Assembly: GCF_009740285.1 (NCBI RefSeq)
Contig: NZ_CP046566.1
Coordinates: 434,001 to 498,000, forward strand
Direction of reading: 5' to 3'
DNA: 64,000 nt
Origin: Phnomibacter ginsenosidimutans
Lineage (GTDB): Bacteria > Bacteroidota > Bacteroidia > Chitinophagales > Chitinophagaceae
Below are positions 47,028 to 56,329 of the stretch, piece by piece. The stretch's first letter is position 1; the number at the start of each line of letters is the position of its first letter. Below the pieces are notes generated by a model. That model saw only the letters and a list, made by a program, of their open reading frames with translations, was not told the origin of the DNA and did not search any database. Made by a program: the position numbers and the translations under genes.

Positions 47028-48206
47028 GTGTCACTCCCTTCAACTTCTGGTAATCCTATTCAGCAGTTCGACCACATCATACTCGGTGCCGGTTGTGCGG
47101 GTTTGTCGTTGGCGGTACGCATGGCAGCTGAGCCTCGTTTGGCACAACAAAAAATATTAGTCATCGATAAAGCCCCCAAAGCAGGCAACGATCGTACCTG
47201 GTGCTTTTGGGAAAAACAACCTGGTTACTTTGAGCATTTGGTGCACCACAGCTGGCAGCAATTGTGGGTGAAACATCCGCAAGGCGCATTGCCCTTGCAG
47301 CTCGATGGCTATGCGTACAAAATGATTCGCAGCATCGATTTTTACAAGCATGGCATGCAGCAGTTGGCAGCTGCGCCCAACGTGCAACTGCATTATGGAA
47401 ACGTACAATCAGTAGATGCAACAAACGGTGTCATTACCACCGATGGCGGTACTTTCAAAGCCACACATATTTTCTCATCGGTACTGCTGCAAGAGCCAGT
47501 GATGCAGCCCGATGAGTTTTACCTCCTGCAACATTTTCGCGGTTGGTTTATTGAAACCGAAGAAGATGTGTTTGATGAAGCCGCCGCCGACCTCATGAAC
47601 TTTCGGGTAAGTCAGGAGCACGGATGCGCATTTATGTACGTGCTGCCACTTAGCAAGCGAAAGGCACTGGTAGAATACACGTTGTTTACCGAAGAAGTAC
47701 TCACCGATGTGCAGTACGATGCGGGTCTGCAGCAATTCATGCAAGCCGAATTGAAGCTGCACATCTTTCACATCAGCGAAGTGGAAAACGGTATCATACC
47801 CATGACCAACCTCCGCTTTCCTGCACAAGAAGGTTGTGTTACTTACATTGGTACTGCCGGTGGCCGTACCAAAGCATCTACTGGATACACCTTTCAGCAC
47901 ATACAGCAGCACAGCGAACAACTTGTAAAAGCCTTGCTCAACAATCAAACTACGGCATTGTCCATGCCACAGCGTTTTCATTTTTACGACAGTGTGCTGC
48001 TGCAAATTTTGCATGAGCGAAAGTTGCCCGGTGCCGATGTCTTTTTCCAATTGTTTCAGCGCAATCCTGCGGCCCGTGTACTCCGTTTTTTAGACAACCA
48101 AACAAGCCTGTGGCAGGAGCTGCGCCTCATGAACACCACGCCGTGGAAACATTTTGTGCCCGCCGCCCTGCAGCAGCTGCGGCACCTGCGCCGCAAAGTC
48201 GGCTGA
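47028..48206 (+). CDS. crtY: lycopene beta-cyclase
   Basis: A 392-residue flavoprotein cyclising lycopene ends. The FAD/NAD-binding block DHIILGAGCAGLSLA begins near residue 15, followed by APKAGNDRTWCFWE, typical of CrtY. YIGTAGGRTKASTGYTF later in the protein is a second signature. The start is GTG 47028, with no better ATG. Together with CruF and the CrtD-like desaturase it implies a monocyclic carotenoid, the saproxanthin/myxol type. Confidence 0.94.
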   Translation: MSLPSTSGNPIQQFDHIILGAGCAGLSLAVRMAAEPRLAQQKILVIDKAPKAGNDRTWCFWEKQPGYFEHLVHHSWQQLWVKHPQGALPLQLDGYAYKMIRSIDFYKHGMQQLAAAPNVQLHYGNVQSVDATNGVITTDGGTFKATHIFSSVLLQEPVMQPDEFYLLQHFRGWFIETEEDVFDEAAADLMNFRVSQEHGCAFMYVLPLSKRKALVEYTLFTEEVLTDVQYDAGLQQFMQAELKLHIFHISEVENGIIPMTNLRFPAQEGCVTYIGTAGGRTKASTGYTFQHIQQHSEQLVKALLNNQTTALSMPQRFHFYDSVLLQILHERKLPGADVFFQLFQRNPAARVLRFLDNQTSLWQELRLMNTTPWKHFVPAALQQLRHLRRKVG

Positions 48207-48265
48207 CCTTTGTCACCCAACAAGTCGGCGTTTTTTCGGAGCATTGCGGCCACAACGCCGTTCTT

Positions 48266-49672
48266 ATGATTGCCCAACCAACTACTGCCGGCCTGCAGCA
48301 GGCACAAGCATCCTTCTTACAACAGTACCCCGAATTTAGCAGCACCCAACTGCTCGATGACATGCGGGGCACGGAGTACAACCGCCTCGATGCACAGGGC
48401 CATTTGTACCTCGATTACACCGGCGGCAATTTGTATGCTGCTTCACAAGTGCAGCGGCATCTGGAACTGTTGCAGCAATCTGTGTTTGGTAATCCGCACA
48501 GCACCAATCCTACGTCGCAATTGGCCGGCAAGCTGATAGATGAAACACGCCAGTACATCATCGATTATTTTCAGGCGCATGATTATCACCTCGTCTTTAC
48601 CGCCAACGCTTCACAAGCATTGAAGATTATTGGCGAGGGCTATCCCTTTCACAACAACGGACATTTTTTGCTGCTGTTCGACAATCACAACTCTGTGAAC
48701 GGTATACGGGAGTATTGCAAAATGAAAGGCGCTTCGCATACCTACAGCCCGGTAGATATTGAAGACCTGCGGGTGAATGAAAACCAGCTGCAGCAATACC
48801 TCGAAGCTCATCCTGATAAAACAAACAAGCTCTTTGCATTTCCGGCACAGTCCAATGTATCGGGTGTGCAGCACAGTTTGGAATGGATTGACAAAGCCCA
48901 TGCGTTGGGTTGGGATGTGTTGCTCGATGCAGCAGCATTTGTACCCAGCAATCGCCTCAATTTATCGGTGGTGAAACCAGAGTTTGTGTCGATGTCGTTT
49001 TATAAAATATTCGGTTACCCAACCGGTTTGGGAGCTTTGTTTGTACACAAAAAAGTATTCGATAAGCTGCACAAACAATGGTTTGCCGGCGGCACTGTCA
49101 AGTTTGTGAGTGTGAGCAGCGACAACTTTTTCCTCGCCGAAAACTATGAACGTTTTGAAGACGGAACCCTCAACTACCTCGGCATTCCGGCACTCAAAAT
49201 AGGCTTCGAGCACATCCATCATATTGGTATCGATACCATTCATAACCGGGTGAGTATGCTTACGGGTTGGTTGCTGCAGCAGCTGCAAAGCCTGCGCCAC
49301 AGCAATGGCGAAGCATTGGTGCATGTATTTGGCCCCAAAGACACCTCAGCCCGTGGCGGTACCATCATTTTCAATGTATTTGATAGTGCGGGTGTGGCAT
49401 TGCCCTACCTGCAGGTGGAGGCCGATGCCAACCGCGAAAACATTTCGCTTCGTACAGGTTGCTTCTGCAACCCTGGCATCGACGAAATCAACAACTGCAT
49501 CAGCACCGATGAGCTCTCGGCCTATTTTACCAGCCGCTCTGGTGGCGATTTTCAAGACATGATTACTGCCCTCGGCCGCATGCGGGGCGCCATCCGCATT
49601 TCGCTGGGCCTCGCCAGCAACTTTGCCGATGTGTACCGCTTTGTGCAGTTTTTAAAGCAGTACTTGAAATAG
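48266..49672 (+). CDS. class V PLP aminotransferase (MOCOS-N / cysteine-desulfurase-like)
   Basis: A 468-residue fold-type I PLP enzyme. The start is ATG 48266; the open frame reaches 48110 but overlaps crtY. Landmarks are LYLDYTGGNLYA, FGNPHSTNPTS, VFTANASQALKIIGE and the PLP lysine in MSFYKIFGYPTGLG, and a cysteine-bearing RTGCFCNPG near the end. These features resemble the N-terminal domain of molybdenum-cofactor sulfurase rather than kynureninase. It begins 59 bp after crtY, so it may be the last gene of the operon, yet no role for it in carotenoid synthesis is known to me. Confidence 0.82.
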   Translation: MIAQPTTAGLQQAQASFLQQYPEFSSTQLLDDMRGTEYNRLDAQGHLYLDYTGGNLYAASQVQRHLELLQQSVFGNPHSTNPTSQLAGKLIDETRQYIIDYFQAHDYHLVFTANASQALKIIGEGYPFHNNGHFLLLFDNHNSVNGIREYCKMKGASHTYSPVDIEDLRVNENQLQQYLEAHPDKTNKLFAFPAQSNVSGVQHSLEWIDKAHALGWDVLLDAAAFVPSNRLNLSVVKPEFVSMSFYKIFGYPTGLGALFVHKKVFDKLHKQWFAGGTVKFVSVSSDNFFLAENYERFEDGTLNYLGIPALKIGFEHIHHIGIDTIHNRVSMLTGWLLQQLQSLRHSNGEALVHVFGPKDTSARGGTIIFNVFDSAGVALPYLQVEADANRENISLRTGCFCNPGIDEINNCISTDELSAYFTSRSGGDFQDMITALGRMRGAIRISLGLASNFADVYRFVQFLKQYLK

Positions 49673-49752
49673 ACGGGAAGTCGGGAAGACCGAAAGTCCG
49701 AAAGTCCGGAGTTGGTAGTCAGGAGATCGGAGAAATAGTCATGCTGACGATG

Positions 49753-49892
49753 GAAGCATCTCTGGCATCGAATACGGAAAGTCGGAAAGACCGGAAGTCG
49801 GGAGTGGGAAGTCCGAAGTACGTAGATGAGCAACCAAAGTCAACCACACCACTCTACGTCACCTCTCCTGTGGAGAGGATGGGTGAGGTAAA
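49753..49892 (+). repeat. ~135-bp direct repeat, left copy
   Basis: This segment is closely repeated at 50847-50979. The matching core runs from GAAGCATCTCT through GGGAGTGGGAAGTCC and GTAGATGAGCAACCAAAG to CTCTACGTCACCTCTCC. It contains a perfect 6-bp hairpin, CTCTCC with GGAGAG. The two copies differ by scattered substitutions and small gaps. They bracket the Xre and membrane-protein genes. The first 80 bases of this spacer (49673-49752) hold only degenerate AAGTCCG-type sequence. Confidence 0.7.
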
Positions 49893-49918
49893 TAAAGTCG
49901 GAAAGACCGGAAGTCCGA

Positions 49919-50000
49919 AGACCGTAGAAGAACCACCAAATTCAACCATCCCAATCTACGTCACCTCTCCTGTGGAGAGGACGGGAGAGGTTAATAAAGT
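49919..50000 (+). repeat. partial third copy of the same repeat
   Basis: A diverged copy of the last ~80 bases of the flanking repeat. It shares CCGTAGA, CTACGTCACCTCTCC, the CTCTCC/GGAGAG hairpin and AGAGGTTAATAAAG. It lies just inside the left copy, so the element occurs three times within 1.2 kb. Confidence 0.65.
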
Positions 50001-50044
50001 TGGCAAGTCCTAATGTCCGTAGTCTGTTGTCTGTCGTCCTTTCC

Positions 50045-50245
50045 TCAATCTCCCTCTTCCAACTGAAACACTGTTTCTACCGGAACCTGAAACAGGCGGG
50101 CAATTTTCAGCGCCAGCACGGTGCTGGGCACGTATTTGTTCAGCTCCATGGCATTGATGGTTTGTCGGCTTACGCCAATTTTTTCCGCCAAATCGGCCTG
50201 CGTCATGTTGTGAATGGCTCGTTGTACTTTAATGGTGTTTTGCAT
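50045..50245 (-). CDS. Xre-family helix-turn-helix regulator
   Basis: A 66-residue protein that is essentially one HTH_3 domain: TQADLAEKIGVSRQTINAMEL, split by the turn at IGVS, and the ending PSTVLALKIARLF. Start ATG 50245 (MQNTIKVQR) is clear; the open frame beyond it overlaps the next gene. It is 11 bp downstream of a small membrane protein, a common pairing in bacteria. It probably represses its own operon; a pair of inverted repeats lies upstream of the membrane-protein gene. The pair sits between direct repeats. Confidence 0.88.
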   Translation of the reverse strand: MQNTIKVQRAIHNMTQADLAEKIGVSRQTINAMELNKYVPSTVLALKIARLFQVPVETVFQLEEGD

Positions 50246-50256
50246 GGTGGTAGGGT

Positions 50257-50694
50257 TTAGTCTTTGGCAGAACGGTTGCTGTACAACAGGTATAAAAAGC
50301 GCAGCAAAAAGAAAATCAGAATCGTCAGCATGTTGTGAATCATGAACGAAAGAAAGTCGCTGCCATACACCGCCCAAATACCGATGATGGTAAAAATGAA
50401 ATTGGCCAGAATAGCCCAATGCCAGGAGCGTAGCCGTAGCTGCTGAATAAATTCATCTTCCTTTTTGGTTCGGGCAAAGCTCATAAAGAGCAAGGCGAGG
50501 ATGGTACCGCTCAGCGCAATTTCGTCGGTAAAGTTCTGGTTGCCGGTAAACAGATTCCGATCCGTACCCTTGTACGAGAGCCAGGCAAATTCAAAATCGT
50601 TGTACAGGTTCATAAAGCCGAGGATGGCAAAAGGAACCAGGAGGCCCAAACCAATGAAGAAGAACCGGTGGGGCAAAGTCAGTTGCTGTTTCAT
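50257..50694 (-). CDS. small membrane protein paired with the Xre regulator
   Basis: A 145-residue protein with four hydrophobic segments. Start ATG 50694 (MKQQLTLPHRFFF) is chosen since the upstream in-frame extension reads through repeat DNA. The middle loop contains NLFTGNQNFTDEIAL, and RTKKEDEFIQQLRLRS forms a charged cytoplasmic loop. I do not recognise the family name. It is transcribed ahead of the Xre gene, with 11 bp between them. Paired genes of this layout are often a membrane sensor or partner and its regulator. Confidence 0.75.
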   Translation of the reverse strand: MKQQLTLPHRFFFIGLGLLVPFAILGFMNLYNDFEFAWLSYKGTDRNLFTGNQNFTDEIALSGTILALLFMSFARTKKEDEFIQQLRLRSWHWAILANFIFTIIGIWAVYGSDFLSFMIHNMLTILIFFLLRFLYLLYSNRSAKD

Positions 50695-50707
50695 GAGTAA
50701 AGATTTA

Positions 50708-50743
50708 TTTACCAAATGTAAAGTATATTTTACAAATAGTAAA
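50708..50743 (-). promoter_or_regulatory. paired inverted-repeat operator, probably for the Xre regulator
   Basis: Two copies of TTTAC-N5-GTAAA occur at 50708-50722 and 50729-50743. Their centres are 21 bp apart, two helical turns, which suits binding of two dimers to one face of DNA. They lie 14-49 bp upstream of the membrane-protein start codon, where a promoter should be. No other sequence of this pattern was noticed in the spacer. The binding protein is inferred. Confidence 0.55.
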
Positions 50744-50846
50744 TAATGGTAGTCAAAAAAGTGTAAAAAAGTCCGATAGACCGGAAGTCCGAAAGTCGGG
50801 GGGTGGTGGTAGTCAGTAGTCCGTAGAAGGGGGGAAGCTGTGAAGC

Positions 50847-50979
50847 GAAGCATCTCTAACATCGACGTCGGAAAGTCTGTAAGTCGGGAGTGGGAAGTCC
50901 TGAGTCCGTAGATGAGCAACCAAAGTCAACCACACCACTCTACGTCACCTCTCCTATGGAGAGGACGGGTGAGGTTAAA
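50847..50979 (+). repeat. ~135-bp direct repeat, right copy
   Basis: Matches 49753-49892 over nearly its whole length, with the same order of blocks and the CTCTCC/GGAGAG hairpin (here with CTA in the loop). Between the copies is about 950 bp holding the Xre/membrane cassette. The arrangement suggests either duplication of a repeat or insertion by recombination between repeats. Confidence 0.7.
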
Positions 50980-51224
50980 ATCCGAAAGACGGAAAGACCG
51001 AAAGTCAGAAAGTCCGGAAGAAGAGAAGATGAAGCCCTGAGCTTGCCGAAGGGCGGCAAGTATGAAAGACCGGAAGACGGAAAGAAAAGTAGTTATAATT
51101 CGGTTTTGACTCGCCGAACTAACATCTAACATCTGTCATCCAACATCTCTCAACTACCATCCATCAACCACCAACTACCAACCATTTTCCCCTGTTAGCC
51201 AGCGTAATCTGCGGGTAAAAACGA
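50980..51224. other. low-complexity spacer without genes
   Basis: This stretch continues the degenerate GAAAGAC/CCGAAAGTC pattern to about 51085. It then has short A/C-rich tandem words such as AACATCT and ACCAACT up to 51185. I see no ORF with coding character and no RNA fold of note. The leucine-operon promoter begins at its right end. Confidence 0.6.
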
Positions 51225-51257
51225 TTTGTGCCAAAGGGGGTGAAACGGCTACATTTG
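51225..51257 (+). promoter_or_regulatory. leucine operon promoter
   Basis: TTTG (51225-51228), a 21-bp spacer and TACATTTG (51250-51257): a full match to both Bacteroidetes promoter boxes, the best in the window. The leuC start lies 106 bp downstream. I looked for a leucine-rich leader peptide or attenuator in that leader and saw none. Confidence 0.65.
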
Positions 51258-51363
51258 CGGCCGTTCGATGTTTTTAAGTATTGAGATTTATTGGTTGATA
51301 TTTTTTCAATAATATCTCCTGAAGAATGGAAAAACATCAAGAATCATTCAAACCGTTCGCATA

Positions 51364-52768
51364 ATGAGTAATCAAGCTACAACGCTGTTCGACAAAGTAT
51401 GGGATGCCCACGTGGTGCGTAAAATTGAAGATGGCCCCGATGTATTGTTCATCGACCGCCATTTTATTCATGAAGTAACCAGCCCCGTTGCTTTTTTGGG
51501 ACTGGAACAACGCGGCATTGGCGTTTTGTACCCCGAACGCACTTTTGCCACCGCCGACCACAATACACCCACCATCAACCAGCACTTGCCCGTGCAAGAT
51601 CCGCTGAGTGCCAACCAGCTCAAGGCCCTGGAAACCAACTCTGCCAAATACGGCATTTCGCACTGGGGCCTAAACAACCCTAAAAATGGTATTGTACACG
51701 TGGTAGGTCCCGAAAACGGCATTACCCTGCCGGGCATGAGCATTGTGTGTGGCGACTCGCATACTTCCACCCACGGCGCCTTTGGTGCCATTGCGTTTGG
51801 CATTGGTACTTCCGAGGTAGAAATGGTGCTCTCTTCGCAGTGCATCATGCAGCCCAAGCCGAAGAAAATGCGTATCAGCGTCAACGGACAGCTGCAAAAA
51901 GGCGTAGTACCCAAAGATGTGGTGCTCTACATTATCAGTCAGCTCACCGCTGCCGGTGCCACCGGATACTTTGTAGAATTTGCCGGCGATGTGTTTGAAA
52001 ACATGACGATGGAAGGCCGCATGACCGTGTGCAACATGAGCATCGAAATGGGCGCCCGTGGCGGTATGGTTGCTCCCGATGAAACCACTTTCAACTACAT
52101 ACAGGGCCGCGAAAAAAGCCCCCAAAGGCGAAGCCTGGGACAAGGCGATGGCCTACTGGAAAACGCTGAAAACCGATGCCGGCGCCAGCTTCGACAAAGA
52201 ATATCAGTTTGATGCGGCCAATATCGAACCCATGATTACCTACGGCACCAACCCGGGCATGGGCATTGGCATCAGCCAAAGCATTCCTACCGCCGAAGCC
52301 ATTGGCAGTGGTCAGGCCAGCTTCGATAAATCGATGGCATACATGGGATTTCAGCAAGGCGAAGCCATGATGGGCAAAAAAGTAGATTATGTGTTTGTAG
52401 GCAGCTGTACCAACGGCCGCATTGAAGATTTCCGGGCCTTCGCTTCGGTGGTTAAGGGCCGTAAAAAAGCCGATCATGTAACCGCATGGATTGTGCCTGG
52501 TTCGCACATTGTAGAAGCGCAGATTCGGGAAGAAGGCATTTACGATATTTTGACTGAAGCAGGCTTTCAGCTGCGTCAGCCCGGCTGCTCTGCTTGCCTG
52601 GCCATGAACGACGATAAGATACCTGCCGGTAAATATGCCGTCAGTACCAGCAACCGCAACTTCGAAGGTCGCCAGGGCCCCGGTGCCCGTACGCTGCTCG
52701 CCAGTCCGCTGGTAGCTGCTGCCGCTGCCGTAACCGGCGTAGTAACCGACCCGAGGGAATTGCTGTAA
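51364..52768 (+). CDS. leuC: 3-isopropylmalate dehydratase large subunit, frameshifted
   Basis: The aconitase-family large subunit (about 467 residues when repaired) for isomerising 2- to 3-isopropylmalate. The N-terminal part has [11 protein letters not shown], the [18 protein letters not shown] block and [14 protein letters not shown]. After YIQGRE the frame breaks at an A6 run (52112-52117). With A5 it continues [11 protein letters not shown]. Iron-sulfur ligands are in VGSCTNGR and in [10 protein letters not shown]. The rest of the protein is intact, so a sequence error is likely. First gene of the leu operon. Confidence 0.94.
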
Positions 52769-52885
52769 GGCTGAAAGCCGAAAGCAAAAGGCTAAAGGCA
52801 AAATCTCCGTGTGCCTCTGTGCGGACCTCCTTCACCTCTGTGGTAAAAAAATCAGACATCACAAATCAGACATCCGAAATTCTTT
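52769..52885. repeat. text-like repeat spacer between leuC and leuD
   Basis: It is built of words such as GCTGAAAGCCGAAAGC, CTGTGCGGACCTCC and AATCAGACATC, which recur in the spacer at 62.9-63.2 kb. The spacer lies inside an operon whose other gaps are as short as 20 bp, so it looks inserted or expanded. Confidence 0.5.
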
Positions 52886-53482
52886 ATGGCTTACGATAAA
52901 TTCACCGTGCTTCAATCATCAGCAGTACCCCTGCCTATTGAAAACGTAGACACCGACCAAATCATTCCTGCCCGTTTTTTGAAAGCCACCGAACGCAAAG
53001 GTTTTGGCGACAACTTGTTTCGCGACTGGCGATACAACAACGACGATTCGCCCAAGCAAGACTTTGTGCTCAACAATCCCATCTACAGTGGTAAAATACT
53101 GGTAGCGGGCAAAAACTTTGGTAGTGGCAGCAGCCGCGAACACGCCGCCTGGGCCATTTACGACTATGGTTTCCGTTGCGTTATCAGCAGCTTCTTCGCC
53201 GATATTTTCAAAGGCAACTCACTCAACATTGGCATTTTGCCCGTGACGGTGAGTGCCGAATTTCTCGACAAGATTTTCAAAGCCATTGAAGCCGATCCGA
53301 AAACGGAAATCAAAGTAGACCTGCCAGAGCAAAAAGTAACGATTGTAGCTACGGGCGAACAAGAATCGTTCGACATCAATGGCTACAAAAAACACAACAT
53401 GATGAACGGTTTCGATGACATCGATTACCTGCAATCAGCTAAAGAAGACATCAAGGCATTTGCTGCCCAATCGCTGTATTAA
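52886..53482 (+). CDS. leuD: 3-isopropylmalate dehydratase small subunit
   Basis: A 198-residue swivel-domain subunit. It opens with [20 protein letters not shown], split here at VPLP, and has [24 protein letters not shown] and a normal C-terminus. It pairs with LeuC to form the isomerase. It ends 20 bp before the isopropylmalate-synthase-like gene. Length and motif order are standard. Confidence 0.97.
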   Translation: MAYDKFTVLQSSAVPLPIENVDTDQIIPARFLKATERKGFGDNLFRDWRYNNDDSPKQDFVLNNPIYSGKILVAGKNFGSGSSREHAAWAIYDYGFRCVISSFFADIFKGNSLNIGILPVTVSAEFLDKIFKAIEADPKTEIKVDLPEQKVTIVATGEQESFDINGYKKHNMMNGFDDIDYLQSAKEDIKAFAAQSLY

Positions 53483-53502
53483 CAGCACTTACAACCCACG
53501 GC

Positions 53503-55022
53503 ATGAAGAAGCATATCGAAATCATGGACACCACGCTCCGCGATGGTGAACAAACCAACGGCGTCTCTTTCTCTCCATCCGAAAAGCTGACCATTGCGCA
53601 GCTCTTGCTGGGCGAAGTAAAAGTGGACCGTGTGGAAATTGCTTCTGCACGGGTATCGGAAGGCGAACTGGAAGCCGTGAAAAAATAACGGGCTGGGCAG
53701 CTGCTAATGGCCTGCTCGACCGCATTGAAGTGCTCACGTTTGTGGATGGCGATGTATCTATCAAATGGATGGAAGAAGCCGGCGCTAAAGTGATGAACCT
53801 GCTCACCAAGGGGTCGCTCAACCATTTGCAACACCAGTTGAAAAAAACACCGGCGCAGCATTTTCAGGAAGTAGGCGAAGTGCTGGCTTTGGCCGCCAAG
53901 CGGGGCATCACCGCCAATGTGTACCTCGAAGACTGGAGCAACGGCATGCGCAACAGTCCGGACTATGTGTACAGCTACCTCGACTTCTTAGCGACACAAC
54001 CGGTAAAACGGATTTTGCTGCCCGATACGTTGGGCGTACTCATTCCTTCGGAAACCTACGACTACCTCAGCGCTATTGTGCAACGCTACCCCGGTATCCA
54101 TTTCGATTTTCATGGGCATAATGATTACGACCTCGGCGTAGCCAATGCCCTCGAAGCCATTAAAGCTGGCGTAGATGGCCTGCACCTCACGGTAAATGGC
54201 ATGGGCGAACGGGCAGGAAATGCCCCACTGGCCAGTGTGATAGCCGTGTTGAATGATTATGTGCCCACCGTAGAAACAGCTGTGGTTGAAAAATCATTGT
54301 ACTCGGTGAGCAAACTCGTTGAAACCTTCTCCGGATTTAGGGTAGGGCCCAACAAACCCATTGTGGGCGAAAACGTATTTACCCAAACAGCGGGTATACA
54401 TGCCGATGGCGATAAGAAAAACAATCTGTACTTCAACGATTTGCTGCCGGAGCGATTTGGCCGCAAACGGAAATATGCACTCGGCAAAACTTCGGGCAAA
54501 GCCAATATTGAAAACAACCTGGCGCAGCTGGGCATTCAATTGGCCGACGAAGATTTGAAGCGGGTAACACAACGCATCATCGAACTGGGCGACCGTAAGG
54601 AAACCGTTACTCAGGCTGATCTGCCTTACATCATCAGCGATGTGCTGGACAGTGCCAGTGTGATTGAAAAAGTGAAAGTAGAGAACTATGTGCTCACCCA
54701 TAGCAAGGGCCTCAAGCCATCTGCTACTGTACAAATTGTATTCAACGACGAAGTGTTTGAAGAAAATGCACAGGGTGATGGCCAGTACGATGCGTTCATG
54801 AACGCCATTAAAAAAGTATACATCAAAAAGAAACTACCGCTGGCTGTGCTCACCGATTATGCGGTGCGTATTCCGCCTGGTGGAAAAACCGATGCCCTCT
54901 GCGAAACCATCATTTCCTGGGAGCATAACGGAAAGGAATTTAAGACCCGTGGCCTCGACAGCGACCAAACCGTTTCTGCCATCAAAGCCACGAAGAAAAT
55001 GCTGAATTTGATTTGGGAATAA
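53503..55022 (+). CDS. isopropylmalate / citramalate synthase family enzyme, frameshifted
   Basis: A DRE-TIM metallolyase of ~506 residues when repaired. The N-terminal 61 residues hold the catalytic [15 protein letters not shown]. The frame then hits a stop at an A6 run (53680-53685); one more A gives [16 protein letters not shown] and joins the main body. That body has [14 protein letters not shown] (metal ligands), [13 protein letters not shown] and a C-terminal regulatory-type domain. Within leuC-leuD-X-leuB it is most simply the leucine-pathway synthase, but Bacteroidetes also have CimA-like members, so leuA versus cimA is open. Confidence 0.9.
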
Positions 55023-55167
55023 GCTGAAGGCAAAAGGAAATAAGGAATAATAAATAAGCAATAAAGAATAAGGAAGTAGAGCCGCAGGTTGAAAACGCTT
55101 CACCAACTTTGGAACTTTTGAACCCGTGGAACTCCCGAACATTCAAACACAAACATCAACAACAGCA

Positions 55168-56241
55168 ATGGCAACAAAACACATAGCAGTAGTACCCGGC
55201 GATGGTATTGGTAAAGAAGTAACGGCGGTAGGTAAAAAAGTATTGGAAAAAATTGCGGCGAAATATGGCCACACATTTACCTACGAAGAAGCGCTGATTG
55301 GCCACGTAGCAATTGAAGCCACCGGCGATCCGTTGCCTGCCGATTCATTAGAAATCATGCGCAACAGCGATGCGGTGTTGTTTGGTGCCGTAGGTCATCC
55401 CAAATACGACAATGATCCTTCGGCCAAGGTACGCCCCGAGCAAGGCCTGCTGAAAATGCGCAAGGAACTGGGCTTATATGCCAACCTTCGCCCCATCAAA
55501 TTATTTGATGAACTGCTCGATGCCAGCAGCATCAAACCCGAAATTTTACGTGGTGCCGATATCTTGTTTTTCAGAGAGCTCACTGGTGATGTATACTTTG
55601 GCAAACGGGAACGTATTGAAGACGGCGAGGCCGCTTACGATACCATGATTTACTACAAGTACGAAGTAGAACGCATTGCCCGCAAGGCTTTTGAAGCAGC
55701 CATGACCCGTGGTAAAAAACTGATGAGTGTAGATAAGGCCAATGTGCTGGAGAGCAGCCGCATTTGGCGGGAAACGGTACTCGAAGTGGCCAAAGACTAT
55801 CCTGAAGTAGAACTGGAACACCAGTTTGTAGATGCAGCCGCCATGCTGCTCATCAAAGACCCCCGCCGTTTTGATGTGGTGGTAACCGGCAACCTCTTTG
55901 GCGATATCCTTACCGACGAAGCCTCGCAAATTGCAGGCTCTATGGGCATGCTGGCTTCTGCTTCTGTAGGCGATGGCACGGGTGTATACGAACCCATCCA
56001 TGGCTCAGCCCACGACATCACTGGCAAAGGCCTGGCCAACCCCATGGCTTCTGTGTTATCTGCCGCACTGCTGCTCGATATTTCCTTTGGCATGAAGCAG
56101 GAATCGCTGGATGTGATTAACGCCGTAGATGCTGTGCTCAAAGCCGGCTTCCGTACCCGCGACATTGCCAACGCCGATACGCCTGCCGACAAGTTGCTCG
56201 GCACCGATACCATTGGTGAAGAAATCTTAAACCGCCTCTAA
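55168..56241 (+). CDS. leuB: 3-isopropylmalate dehydrogenase
   Basis: A 357-residue NAD-dependent decarboxylating dehydrogenase. VVPGDGIGKEV opens the protein, with the substrate-binding KMRKELGLYANLRP, FRELTGDVYFG, the DKANVLESSRIWRE block and VVTGNLFGDILTDEA. ATG 55168 (MATKHIAV) is the start; an in-frame GTG at 55126 would add a non-conserved extension. The 145-bp gap before it holds A-rich, repeat-type sequence. A strong terminator follows the stop. Confidence 0.96.
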   Translation: MATKHIAVVPGDGIGKEVTAVGKKVLEKIAAKYGHTFTYEEALIGHVAIEATGDPLPADSLEIMRNSDAVLFGAVGHPKYDNDPSAKVRPEQGLLKMRKELGLYANLRPIKLFDELLDASSIKPEILRGADILFFRELTGDVYFGKRERIEDGEAAYDTMIYYKYEVERIARKAFEAAMTRGKKLMSVDKANVLESSRIWRETVLEVAKDYPEVELEHQFVDAAAMLLIKDPRRFDVVVTGNLFGDILTDEASQIAGSMGMLASASVGDGTGVYEPIHGSAHDITGKGLANPMASVLSAALLLDISFGMKQESLDVINAVDAVLKAGFRTRDIANADTPADKLLGTDTIGEEILNRL

Positions 56242-56262
56242 GGGTAAATGATAGAAGTTTGC

Positions 56263-56297
56263 AACCTGTGAGGTTTCAAGGCCTCACAGGTTTTTTT
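56263..56297 (+). terminator. leucine operon terminator
   Basis: An 11-bp perfect stem (AACCTGTGAGG at 56263-56273 with CCTCACAGGTT at 56282-56292), an 8-base loop and a run of T to 56297. Confidence 0.85.
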
Positions 56298-56329
56298 ATT
56301 TTTTCAAACTGACATAACCAGCGTTTCAT

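Noticed and set aside
49741-50013. A 90-residue ORF with an internal repeat
   Set aside because: It reads through the intergenic repeats (GEVNKVGK twice) and shows no protein character apart from the DNA repetition.
49673-51185. The repeat region as a possible CRISPR array
   Set aside because: Copies are few, long, imperfect and unevenly spaced, with genes between them.
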